From an uncultured Veillonella sp. (GTDB lineage Bacteria; Bacillota; Negativicutes; Veillonellales; Veillonellaceae), in NCBI GenBank assembly GCA_900549805.1, contig URPV01000005.1, positions 1-44,736 of the forward strand: a stretch of DNA of 44,736 bases, read 5' to 3'. Every line of letters begins with the position of its first letter. Position 1 is the first letter of the stretch. The notes beneath the pieces are model-generated. The model was not told the origin of the DNA, made no database searches, and was given only the letters and a program-made list of their open reading frames with translations. Shown here piece after piece: positions 26,277 to 34,044 of the stretch. Position numbers and translations under genes: made by a program.

Positions 26277-27152
26277 ATGACAGATCAAATGAAAGCACAA
26301 CATCCACACGCAGGTCATCCAGGTGCCGGCCATCCTGGTGCTGGTCATCCAGGAGGACACCCAGGGGCTGCACCAAAAGGGCAACCAGGGGCACCTGGTT
26401 ATGATGCGGAAGGTAACCGACTAGGCAAAGCTGTGCAAACAGCAGAAGGGTGGCACTCTCTCCATACGGTATACCGCATCGATTTCTACTTGTGGAATCA
26501 ATTTGATGATCAAGAAAAAAGAGAGGCTCTTGATGAACTCAAAGCCTTCGTCGTTAAATTAGAAGAAGGCCACCAAGCTGGCACCTCTTCCTATGCCTTT
26601 TACGATGTAGTGGGCCATAAGGGTGACCTCATGTTCTGGTTCCTTCGTCCATCCTTGGAAGAACTTAACGATGTAGAGCTAGAATTCCGTAAGCTTAAGA
26701 TTGCTAGTGTTCTAGAAAATACCTATTCCTTCACATCTGTAACGGAATTGTCTATGTACCTCACATCCAAGATGGAAGGTCCAGAAGTTAAGCAAAAGCT
26801 TTACCCTCATGTGCCACGCAATAAGTACATGTGCTTCTACCCTATGAGTAAGTCCCGTAATTTAGAGGATAATTGGTATATGCTGCCAGCCCGCGAACGG
26901 GGTATGCTCATGAAGTCTCATGGGGAATTGGGTAAGACCTACTTATCCGTTATGAGTGAGTTTACTACCGGTGCTTGTGGCCTAGATGTACATGAATGGG
27001 GTATCACCCTATTGGGCGATGACGATATCCAATTCAAGAAAATCGTCTATGATATGCGTTTTGAAGAAGCATCTGCCCGCTATGGGATTTTTGGCGACTT
27101 CTATGTAGGTACGATCATAACCGATGACCGATTGGAAAAAATCTTCGGTTAA
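26277..27152 (+). CDS. hemQ: Coprohaem decarboxylase (HemQ/ChdC) with His-Gly-Pro-rich N-terminal extension
   Basis: A 291-residue chlorite-dismutase-family protein; typical HemQ is about 250. It converts coprohaem to haem b. Key residues by comparison with Listeria/Geobacillus ChdC are Tyr188 and Lys192 in CFYPMSK and the proximal His215 in KSHGELG. The distal position that is Gln in those enzymes appears to be Glu228 here. Residues about 9-40 are a low-complexity tract of GHPGA-like repeats with several histidines, encoded by imperfect 15-bp repeats at about 26311-26350, possibly binding metal or haem. It is last in the hem operon, followed by a strong terminator. Confidence 0.92.
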   Translation: MTDQMKAQHPHAGHPGAGHPGAGHPGGHPGAAPKGQPGAPGYDAEGNRLGKAVQTAEGWHSLHTVYRIDFYLWNQFDDQEKREALDELKAFVVKLEEGHQAGTSSYAFYDVVGHKGDLMFWFLRPSLEELNDVELEFRKLKIASVLENTYSFTSVTELSMYLTSKMEGPEVKQKLYPHVPRNKYMCFYPMSKSRNLEDNWYMLPARERGMLMKSHGELGKTYLSVMSEFTTGACGLDVHEWGITLLGDDDIQFKKIVYDMRFEEASARYGIFGDFYVGTIITDDRLEKIFG

Positions 27153-27184
27153 TAGCCCTACTAGTTAGGGAAAATACACCTAGT

Positions 27185-27215
27185 AAGGACATTCTCTTAG
27201 AGAATGTCCTTTTTT
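27185..27215 (+). terminator. Terminator of the hem operon
   Basis: AAGGACATTCT (27185-27195) pairs with AGAATGTCCTT (27201-27211), followed by TTTT. Confidence 0.92.
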
Positions 27216-27235
27216 CTTGCCCAGAGCCTTGTAAA

Positions 27236-27286
27236 TTATGTATACATAAGCAAAAAGCTGATATGACAAGGATTTTCTGCTATACT
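27236..27286 (+). promoter_or_regulatory. gltB promoter: 14-bp palindrome and extended -10
   Basis: TTATGTATACATAA (27236-27249) is a perfect palindrome containing ATGTATACAT. Thirty nt after that core comes TGC-TATACT (27278-27286), an extended -10 without a good -35. The palindrome would be centred near -50, a position suited to an activator. Confidence 0.55.
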
Positions 27287-27302
27287 AGGAATGTATTGTT
27301 AT

Positions 27303-27346
27303 TTCTATAGAATTATAGAAGTCTATGTATATGTGTATAACTTCTA
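27303..27346 (+). promoter_or_regulatory. gltB leader with two mutually exclusive hairpins
   Basis: TTCTATA (27303-27309) can pair with TATAGAA (27314-27320). Alternatively TAGAAGT (27316-27322) can pair with ACTTCTA (27340-27346). The two stems share five bases, so only one can form. No regulator is recognised. Confidence 0.3.
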
Positions 27347-27392
27347 GCCTTTATGGGTAGAGGTAATCCATAGATTGGAAAGAGGTAGGATT

Positions 27393-30300
27393 ATGACAGA
27401 TCATCAACAAGATTCGTCTATGACATCTGCATCTGAGCGCGCGCAATTTCAAGCGCAAGGGCTCTATGATAGCAGCTATGAAAAAGATGCTTGCGGCATG
27501 GGCTTTGTCGTTAATATTAAGGGGAAAAAATCCCATAAGATTATCGATGATGGCCTAGAAATTCTAGAACGCCTCAAACACCGCGGCGGTGCTGGGGCCG
27601 ATGAGAATACAGGGGATGGCGCCGGTATCTTGCTTCAAATTCCACATGCCTTCTTCCAACGGGAGTGCGATGTATTGGGCATTAAGTTGTCTGCAACAGG
27701 CAAGTACGGCGTTGGCATGATCTTTGCCCACCGCTATGAAGACCTCCGCAACCAGCAAAAGGCTATCTTTGAAGAGGTGGTTAAGGAAGAGGGGCAAATC
27801 TTCTTGGGGTGGCGTGAAGTGCCAATCGATGCTACTTGCATCGGGGAAACCGCCAAGGGTCTCCGTCCTTGGTTCCTCCAAGCCATTATTGGTCAAGGTC
27901 CAGATGTGACCAATCAAGATGAGTTTGAACGCAAGCTCTATATCATTCGCAAAGCTGCGGAAAAGCGGATCGTTCCTCTCTCCAAGGAATTGTCTTCTAA
28001 TTTCTACATCGCATCCTTGTCATCTCGGACTATCGTCTACAAGGGGATGCTCACACCTGAACAATTGCGGAACTTCTATTTGGACCTCAATGACTTGGAC
28101 TTTACCTCCGCTTTGGCTATGGTCCATTCCCGCTTCTCCACCAACACCTTCCCATCTTGGGAACGGGCCCATCCTAACCGCTACATCGTCCATAATGGTG
28201 AAATCAACACCATTCGGGGCAATGTAAACTGGATTAACGCCCGTCAAGGCAAGGCTGAGTCTCGTCTCTTCCCTAATATTGAAAAGGTATTCCCAATTGT
28301 GGATGCCTCTGGGTCTGACTCGGCCATGTTCGATAATACCTTGGAATTCTTGCATCTCACCGGTCGGTCCTTGCCTCATGCGGTGATGATGATGATTCCA
28401 GAACCTTGGGAAAAGAATAAACTCATGACCAAGGAGAAACACGACTTCTATGAATTCAATTCTTTCCTCATGGAACCTTGGGATGGTCCTGCCGCTATCG
28501 GCTTTACCGATGGTAAGGTTATCGGCGGTGTCCTAGACCGCAATGGTCTCCGCCCTGCCCGTTATTATGTAACCAATGATGACCGTGTTGTCATGGCGTC
28601 TGAAGTGGGCGTAGTGGACGAAGCAGCGGAAAATATTCGCTATAAGGGGCGTTTGGAACCAGGGAAGATGCTTCTTATCGACTTGGACCAACAACGGATT
28701 ATCTCTGATGAAGAAATCAAGCAAGATGTGGCTACAGAACATCCTTATGGCGACTGGAATAAGGACCACATCATCCACTTATCCCAGGTAACACCAGTAG
28801 CAGCTGATAAGCTTCCTAAGGTGGACAATATCTTTGAACAACAACAGGCCTTTGGCTATACCCAAGAGGATATGGTCCGCATGATTACGCCTATGGCTAA
28901 GGATGGTAAAGATCCTGTAGGGGCTATGGGGGCTGATGCACCATTGGCTATCTTGTCTGATAAGCCACAGCTTCTCTACACCTACTTTAAGCAACTCTTC
29001 GCTCAAGTAACCAACCCACCAATTGACTGTATTCGGGAAGAAATGGTTACCTCTACTCGGGTTATGTTGGGGAACTCTGGCAACTTGACCGACCCTAATA
29101 AGGAAGGAACGGCGGCCATTTCCATGCGTCGTCCTATCTTGACCAACCAAGAGTTGGCTAACATCAAAAACATTGATTGTGACCGCTTGAAATCCGTTTC
29201 CTTGCCAATCCTCTTCAACCCTGCCTTGGGCTTAGATGGTTTGAAAGCAGCCTTGGATGAACTTTGCCAACAAGCGGAAGACTTGGCTAAGACTGACGCT
29301 AATATCTTGGTTCTCTCTGACCGCGGTGTCGATAAGGACCATGCCGCTATTCCAGCCCTTTTGGCTGCCTCTGCGGTTCATAATCACTTGATTGCCAAGA
29401 AACTTCGCACTGATCTAGGCCTCATCCTAGAATCTGGTGAACCGCGCGAAGTTCACCACTTCGCGACTCTCTTGGGCTATGGTGTAACTGCCATTAACCC
29501 ATACTTGGCTTTGGATACAGTGGCAGATTTGGTGGCCCATAAGCGCTTGGGTGACCTCACTGTGGAAGAGGCACAAGAAAATTACATCCATGCTGCCGTG
29601 TCTGGTCTCTTGAAGGTTATGTCCAAGATGGGGATTTCCACGGTTCGGTCCTACCATGGGGCACAAATCTTTGAAGCCATTGGCCTTAATACGGACTTTA
29701 TCCGCCGGTATTTCCCTAACACAGCTACCCGTATTGGTGGTATTGGGTTAGGGGGGATTGCTATTGAAACCATTAGCCGCCATAACCGTATCTTCCAAGA
29801 TGGGGCTAAGGCCTTGGTACCAGGTGGTTTCTATGGACCAATGAAGGATGGAGAAGAACATCTCTATAACCCATCCACCATTAATGAACTCCAAGAAGCG
29901 CTTATCAATAATGACTATAAGCAATATAAGGTATACTCCAAGGATATCCAAGATAATTACCATGTAACACTTCGGTCCCTTATGGAACTCAACTTACCTG
30001 AAGGAGGCGGTATCGCCGTAGAAGAAGTAGAACCGGTGGAATCCATCGTGAAACGCTTTAAGGCAGGGGCTATGTCCTTCGGGGCTATCTCTAAGGAAGC
30101 TCATGAAACTATCGCTATTGCTATGAATCGCTTGGGTTGTACATCCAACTCAGGCGAAGGTGGGGAAGATGCATCCCGCTTTGTGCCATTACCTAATGGG
30201 GACTCCATGAATTCCGAGGTAAAACAGGTGGCATCTGGTCGCTTTGGGGTTACTGCAGATTACTTGATTCATGCACAAGAATTGCAAATCAAGTGCGCCC

Positions 30301-31979
30301 AAGGGGCTAAGCCAGGGGAAGGGGGCCAATTGCCAGGCCGTAAGGTATCTCCAGATATCGCCCATGCCCGTCACTCCACACCAGGTGTTGAATTGGTATC
30401 TCCTCCACCACATCATGATATCTACTCCATCGAAGATTTGGCGGAACTCATCCATGACCTCAAGAATGTCAATCGTCATGCCCGCGTGTCCGTAAAACTG
30501 TGTGCGGAAGCAGGGGTTGGTACCATCGCTGCCGGCGTAGCCAAGGCTAAGGCGGACAACATCCTTATCTCCGGCTATGACGGGGGGACAGGGGCCGCTG
30601 GTCGGACCTCCATCAAGCATGCTGGCGTGCCTTGGGAATTGGGTCTCTCTGAAGTCCATCAAACCTTGATGCTCAATCGCTTACGTGACCGTATCCAATT
30701 GGAAGTTGATTCCAAGTTGATGACTGGTTTCGACGTAGCTGTAGCCGCTATGTTGGGGGCTGAATACTTTGGTTTCGGTACGCTTCCATTGGTGGCTGTA
30801 GGCTGTAAGATGGCTCGCGTATGTAACCTTAATACCTGCCCTTACGGGGTAGCCACTCAGGATGAAAAGCTCCGGGCTCGCTTTTCCGGTAAGCCTGAAT
30901 ACGTGGAAAACCTCTTCCTCTTCATCGCTCGTGAACTCCGTGAAATCATGGCTCGCTTAGGCATCCGTTCCGTAGCGGAATTGGTTGGTCGCGTTGATCT
31001 CATTCGCCCTAAATCCCAAGGTGATAACTACAAGTTGTCCCGGGTAGACTTGAAGCGAATCCTCTTTAAGCCATACACAGACGCATCTGTAGGTCATATT
31101 CATAGCCGGGAACAAGACCATGAATTGGAACGTGGCCTAGATCTTTCCAAATTGCTCCGTATGTGCCGTCCGGCTATTGAAGATAAAAAACCAATCCGCG
31201 CTAAGTTGGCCATCAATAACCGCAACCGCGTTGTGGGGACCTTGGTGGGTTCTGAGGTGACCCGCAAGTATGGCGAGGAAGGCCTTCCTGAAAATACAAT
31301 CAAGTTGTCCTTCGTAGGTAATGCAGGCCAATCCTTCGGTGCTTTCATCCCTAAGGGCATGACCTTGACCCTAGAAGGGGATGCGAATGACTACATCGGT
31401 AAGGGTTTGTCCGGTGGGATTATTTCCGTATTCCCTCCTCACGAAGCTACCTTTGATGCAGATAAGAACATCCTTATCGGTAATGTAGCTTTTTATGGAG
31501 CGACCTCCGGTGCGGCCTATATCAATGGCGTAGCAGGTGAACGCTTTGCCGTTCGTAATTCTGGGATCACTGCTGTTGTAGAAGGCGTGGGCGACCACGG
31601 GTGTGAATACATGACTGGTGGGGAAGTCCTCATCTTGGGACCTACAGGCCGTAACTTTGCAGCTGGTATGTCCGGTGGCTATGCGTACCTCTTAGATTTC
31701 GATGAACGCTATTGTAACACTGGCTTGGTAGAATGCCGGCCTGCTAATGAAAGCGACATCGATCGCATTAAGGAATTGGTAGAACAACACGTTCTCCACA
31801 CTAATTCCTTAAAGGGTCGTCATATCTTGGACAACTGGGAAACCTTCAAAAACCGCTTTACTAAGGTAGTACCTGTGGCATATGAAGAAATGCAAGCAGC
31901 TATTGCCAAGTATGTCGCTGAAGGGCTCAGCCAACATGATGCGGAAGAAAAGGCCTTTGCTGATAAATATGCTAAATAA
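27393..31979 (+). CDS. gltB: Glutamate synthase large (alpha) subunit
   Basis: A 1528-residue GOGAT large subunit. The N-terminal class-II amidotransferase nucleophile is Cys34 in DACGMGF, exposed after removal of a 33-residue propeptide. Next come the central domain and the FMN/synthase domain with SGEGGED, PGEGGQLPG and GYDGGTGAAG. The [3Fe-4S] cysteines are in CKMARVCNLNTC, and the C-terminal GXGXG helix includes GNAGQSFGAF. It makes glutamate from glutamine and 2-oxoglutarate. ATG 27393 follows AGAGGTAGGA; an in-frame TTG at 27375 is unlikely. No NAD(P)H small subunit (gltD) is adjacent, so the electron donor may be ferredoxin or a distant GltD. Confidence 0.95.
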   Translation: MTDHQQDSSMTSASERAQFQAQGLYDSSYEKDACGMGFVVNIKGKKSHKIIDDGLEILERLKHRGGAGADENTGDGAGILLQIPHAFFQRECDVLGIKLSATGKYGVGMIFAHRYEDLRNQQKAIFEEVVKEEGQIFLGWREVPIDATCIGETAKGLRPWFLQAIIGQGPDVTNQDEFERKLYIIRKAAEKRIVPLSKELSSNFYIASLSSRTIVYKGMLTPEQLRNFYLDLNDLDFTSALAMVHSRFSTNTFPSWERAHPNRYIVHNGEINTIRGNVNWINARQGKAESRLFPNIEKVFPIVDASGSDSAMFDNTLEFLHLTGRSLPHAVMMMIPEPWEKNKLMTKEKHDFYEFNSFLMEPWDGPAAIGFTDGKVIGGVLDRNGLRPARYYVTNDDRVVMASEVGVVDEAAENIRYKGRLEPGKMLLIDLDQQRIISDEEIKQDVATEHPYGDWNKDHIIHLSQVTPVAADKLPKVDNIFEQQQAFGYTQEDMVRMITPMAKDGKDPVGAMGADAPLAILSDKPQLLYTYFKQLFAQVTNPPIDCIREEMVTSTRVMLGNSGNLTDPNKEGTAAISMRRPILTNQELANIKNIDCDRLKSVSLPILFNPALGLDGLKAALDELCQQAEDLAKTDANILVLSDRGVDKDHAAIPALLAASAVHNHLIAKKLRTDLGLILESGEPREVHHFATLLGYGVTAINPYLALDTVADLVAHKRLGDLTVEEAQENYIHAAVSGLLKVMSKMGISTVRSYHGAQIFEAIGLNTDFIRRYFPNTATRIGGIGLGGIAIETISRHNRIFQDGAKALVPGGFYGPMKDGEEHLYNPSTINELQEALINNDYKQYKVYSKDIQDNYHVTLRSLMELNLPEGGGIAVEEVEPVESIVKRFKAGAMSFGAISKEAHETIAIAMNRLGCTSNSGEGGEDASRFVPLPNGDSMNSEVKQVASGRFGVTADYLIHAQELQIKCAQGAKPGEGGQLPGRKVSPDIAHARHSTPGVELVSPPPHHDIYSIEDLAELIHDLKNVNRHARVSVKLCAEAGVGTIAAGVAKAKADNILISGYDGGTGAAGRTSIKHAGVPWELGLSEVHQTLMLNRLRDRIQLEVDSKLMTGFDVAVAAMLGAEYFGFGTLPLVAVGCKMARVCNLNTCPYGVATQDEKLRARFSGKPEYVENLFLFIARELREIMARLGIRSVAELVGRVDLIRPKSQGDNYKLSRVDLKRILFKPYTDASVGHIHSREQDHELERGLDLSKLLRMCRPAIEDKKPIRAKLAINNRNRVVGTLVGSEVTRKYGEEGLPENTIKLSFVGNAGQSFGAFIPKGMTLTLEGDANDYIGKGLSGGIISVFPPHEATFDADKNILIGNVAFYGATSGAAYINGVAGERFAVRNSGITAVVEGVGDHGCEYMTGGEVLILGPTGRNFAAGMSGGYAYLLDFDERYCNTGLVECRPANESDIDRIKELVEQHVLHTNSLKGRHILDNWETFKNRFTKVVPVAYEEMQAAIAKYVAEGLSQHDAEEKAFADKYAK

Positions 31980-32033
31980 TTGGAGATTTAGTTTTCACTT
32001 AGCATAGAGACCTTAATTAAATAGTGCATTCAA

Positions 32034-32067
32034 AAGGGAGAGCTCACAGGCGTGAGCTCTCCCTTTG
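32034..32067 (+). terminator. Hairpin terminator after gltB
   Basis: A perfect 15-bp stem (32034-32048 with 32053-32067) around AGGC. The final T run is short. Confidence 0.8.
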
Positions 32068-32068
32068 T

Positions 32069-32077
32069 GGTATAGTA
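32069..32077 (+). promoter_or_regulatory. Extended -10 promoter of the TPR lipoprotein gene
   Basis: TGG-TATAGT directly behind the gltB terminator and 32 bp before the next start codon. Confidence 0.5.
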
Positions 32078-32108
32078 GGGTATATGTAGTAGATAAAGGA
32101 AGGTAATT

Positions 32109-32753
32109 ATGAATAAGAAACTCTTGACCACATTAGCTTTAGTGGGTATTTTTGCAACCAGTTCTGGCTGTGGCTTTTTGGCTGGCATGAATAAGGATGC
32201 AGCCAGACAAATTAAGGCAGATAAGTCAGGTCAAGCTAGTCAAGAGGATAGCAAGGATAAGGCTGAACACCATATGCAGGATATGGCTGGCGCTATTGCT
32301 ACAATGAATGCGGGTGATTATAAGGGGGCCATCAAGGAAGCAGACCGGGTTATTCAGGCGGATAGCGACAATGATTATGCCTATTCCGTAAAGGGCCTTT
32401 GCCAGGCCTTGAATGGGGATGTAGAAGGGGGCCTAGAAAATGTTAAGAAGGCCTATGACCTAAACCCTCACAATGTGGCTAATTACTACAATACAGCTAT
32501 GGTTTACAAGTTGGGTGGTCAACTAGATCAAGCTAAAGACTGGTTCGATAAGGTCCTCAAGGATGATCCTAATAATACTTGGTCTCTCTATGGGGTAGCC
32601 ACTATTTACGCTGACAAGGGGCAAGATCAAGAGGCTATGACTTGGCTTAAGAAGGCCATCGACACTAATCCTGCGGTTAAGCAAGCAGCTGCTAGCCAGG
32701 ATCACTTTGTCCGGTTCCACGGCCGTTCTGATTTCGAAGCTTTGATAAAATAG
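32109..32753 (+). CDS. TPR-repeat lipoprotein
   Basis: A 214-residue exported protein. A basic-hydrophobic signal sequence ends in TSSGC with Cys21 as a probable lipidation site, though the -3 residue is not the usual Leu. After a charged linker come at least three tetratricopeptide-like repeats (for example DYKGAIKEADRVIQADSDNDYAYSVKG and two following blocks), a protein-protein interaction scaffold. It should sit in the periplasm, attached to a membrane. It follows gltB but has its own promoter, so no functional link to GltB is implied. Partners are unknown. Confidence 0.8.
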   Translation: MNKKLLTTLALVGIFATSSGCGFLAGMNKDAARQIKADKSGQASQEDSKDKAEHHMQDMAGAIATMNAGDYKGAIKEADRVIQADSDNDYAYSVKGLCQALNGDVEGGLENVKKAYDLNPHNVANYYNTAMVYKLGGQLDQAKDWFDKVLKDDPNNTWSLYGVATIYADKGQDQEAMTWLKKAIDTNPAVKQAAASQDHFVRFHGRSDFEALIK

Positions 32754-32843
32754 GCAGGCTTTCTGTATATTGGAAGTTCGTCCCTCATAGTTAATCTGAC
32801 ATGCTGCCTGTCATCAAATTCACAGGTGGCTAGGGGTAGAATA

Positions 32844-32852
32844 TGGTAAAAT
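32844..32852 (+). promoter_or_regulatory. Possible extended -10 promoter of the efflux adaptor gene
   Basis: TGG-TAAAAT 37 bp before the start codon, with no clear -35. Confidence 0.35.
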
Positions 32853-32889
32853 AAAGTGTTACTAGATATTACAGGGTAGGTATAAGCAT

Positions 32890-34020
32890 ATGAAAATTGA
32901 AATATCCGCGACCCGCTTACTTGCTATTATCGGTATAATCATCATCTTAGTAGCCCTTATCTTCGGCCTTGCTGGCTGTGGATCTTCCACAGTCACCGTA
33001 GAAAAGGTACAAGAGAAGGAATTACCTATAGCTATCCAAGCGGATGCCAATGTAGCAGCTCTTAATAAGGCCACCATTCAACCAGAGGTGGGTGGTCAGG
33101 TGGCGCAGTTTACGGTTAAGGTGGGAGACACGGTCCAAGCAGGGCAAGTGGTAGCCATCTTGGATACATCTAGCTTGCAGGCTCAATTGTCCTCCTTGCA
33201 GGCCAAGCTCAATGAGGCACAAACTAGTTCCTATTCTACGACTACCACTACACCAGCAGCCGTGTCTAGCGGCCAATTAGCACAGGCACAATCTATGTTA
33301 TCTGCAGGGATTATTACCCAGAAGGAATACGACCGCATAGCCTCTCGGGCTAGTGCCCAAACGACGACCGTAGCCTCTTCTGGTGGTGCTTCCAATATAG
33401 CGGGGATTGAAGCCGCTATGAGTAAAGTCCAAGCAGACCTGGCTAATGCTCAAATTAAAGCCCCTATAGCAGGGATCGTAACAACTATCTATAACGAAGA
33501 CCGGAAGGTGGCCATCCAAGGGCGGCCATTCATGTTAATCTCTCAAGCGACACCAGTCGTTGCCTCTTTGAGTCTGCCACAAGCGGTAGCCAAGGTCTTG
33601 GCTACACCAGAAGCTAAGCAAACTATCAAGGTTCACCTGGTGGTAGGTGATACAACGATTCCAGGGGAATTGACCTATGTAGATACCAGTGCAGCCGATG
33701 GGACACCAGCGGTCTTGGTAAAGGCTACCTTTGATAACAGTCAAGGCCTCATCAAGGCAGGGGAATTTTACCCTCTCTTTATTGGGTCTGACGCAGTAGC
33801 TCCCATCCTTTCCATACCGGAACAAGCTGTCCATGAAAATGATGATGGCAAGTTTGTCTATGTTGTGACCAAGGACAATACCGTAGATGTGCGGGTTGTA
33901 TCCGTCGGGGAGGCGACAGATGGCTATGCGCCAGTCTTGTCGGGTATCTCTGAAGGGGAAGCTGTCATTACATCACCTGGAACTTACGAACTCGGCCAAT
34001 CGGTCAAGATTAAAGAATAA
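32890..34020 (+). CDS. Efflux periplasmic adaptor (HlyD/MFP family) lipoprotein
   Basis: A 376-residue membrane-fusion protein. An N-terminal hydrophobic helix ends in the lipobox LAGC with Cys30. The biotinyl-lipoyl-like halves are visible at PEVGGQVAQFTVKVGDTVQAGQ and IKAPIAGIVTTIYNEDRKV, separated by an alpha-helical hairpin rich in Ala, Ser, Thr and Gln. Beta-barrel and membrane-proximal domains follow (SIPEQAV). Such adaptors join an inner-membrane pump (RND, ABC or MFS) to an outer-membrane channel. Neither is encoded next to it, so the partner is elsewhere. A DUF2156 gene follows after 24 bp, probably co-transcribed. Confidence 0.87.
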   Translation: MKIEISATRLLAIIGIIIILVALIFGLAGCGSSTVTVEKVQEKELPIAIQADANVAALNKATIQPEVGGQVAQFTVKVGDTVQAGQVVAILDTSSLQAQLSSLQAKLNEAQTSSYSTTTTTPAAVSSGQLAQAQSMLSAGIITQKEYDRIASRASAQTTTVASSGGASNIAGIEAAMSKVQADLANAQIKAPIAGIVTTIYNEDRKVAIQGRPFMLISQATPVVASLSLPQAVAKVLATPEAKQTIKVHLVVGDTTIPGELTYVDTSAADGTPAVLVKATFDNSQGLIKAGEFYPLFIGSDAVAPILSIPEQAVHENDDGKFVYVVTKDNTVDVRVVSVGEATDGYAPVLSGISEGEAVITSPGTYELGQSVKIKE

Positions 34021-34044
34021 ATTAGAAACGAGGAGGCGATTACA

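Noticed and set aside
26305..26360. Short tandem DNA repeats resembling a minisatellite or CRISPR
   Set aside because: They are imperfect 15-bp units in frame inside hemQ, with no spacers. They encode the His-Gly-Pro tail.
32796..32815. TGACA / TGTCA hairpin after the TPR gene as a terminator
   Set aside because: Only five base pairs and no T tract.
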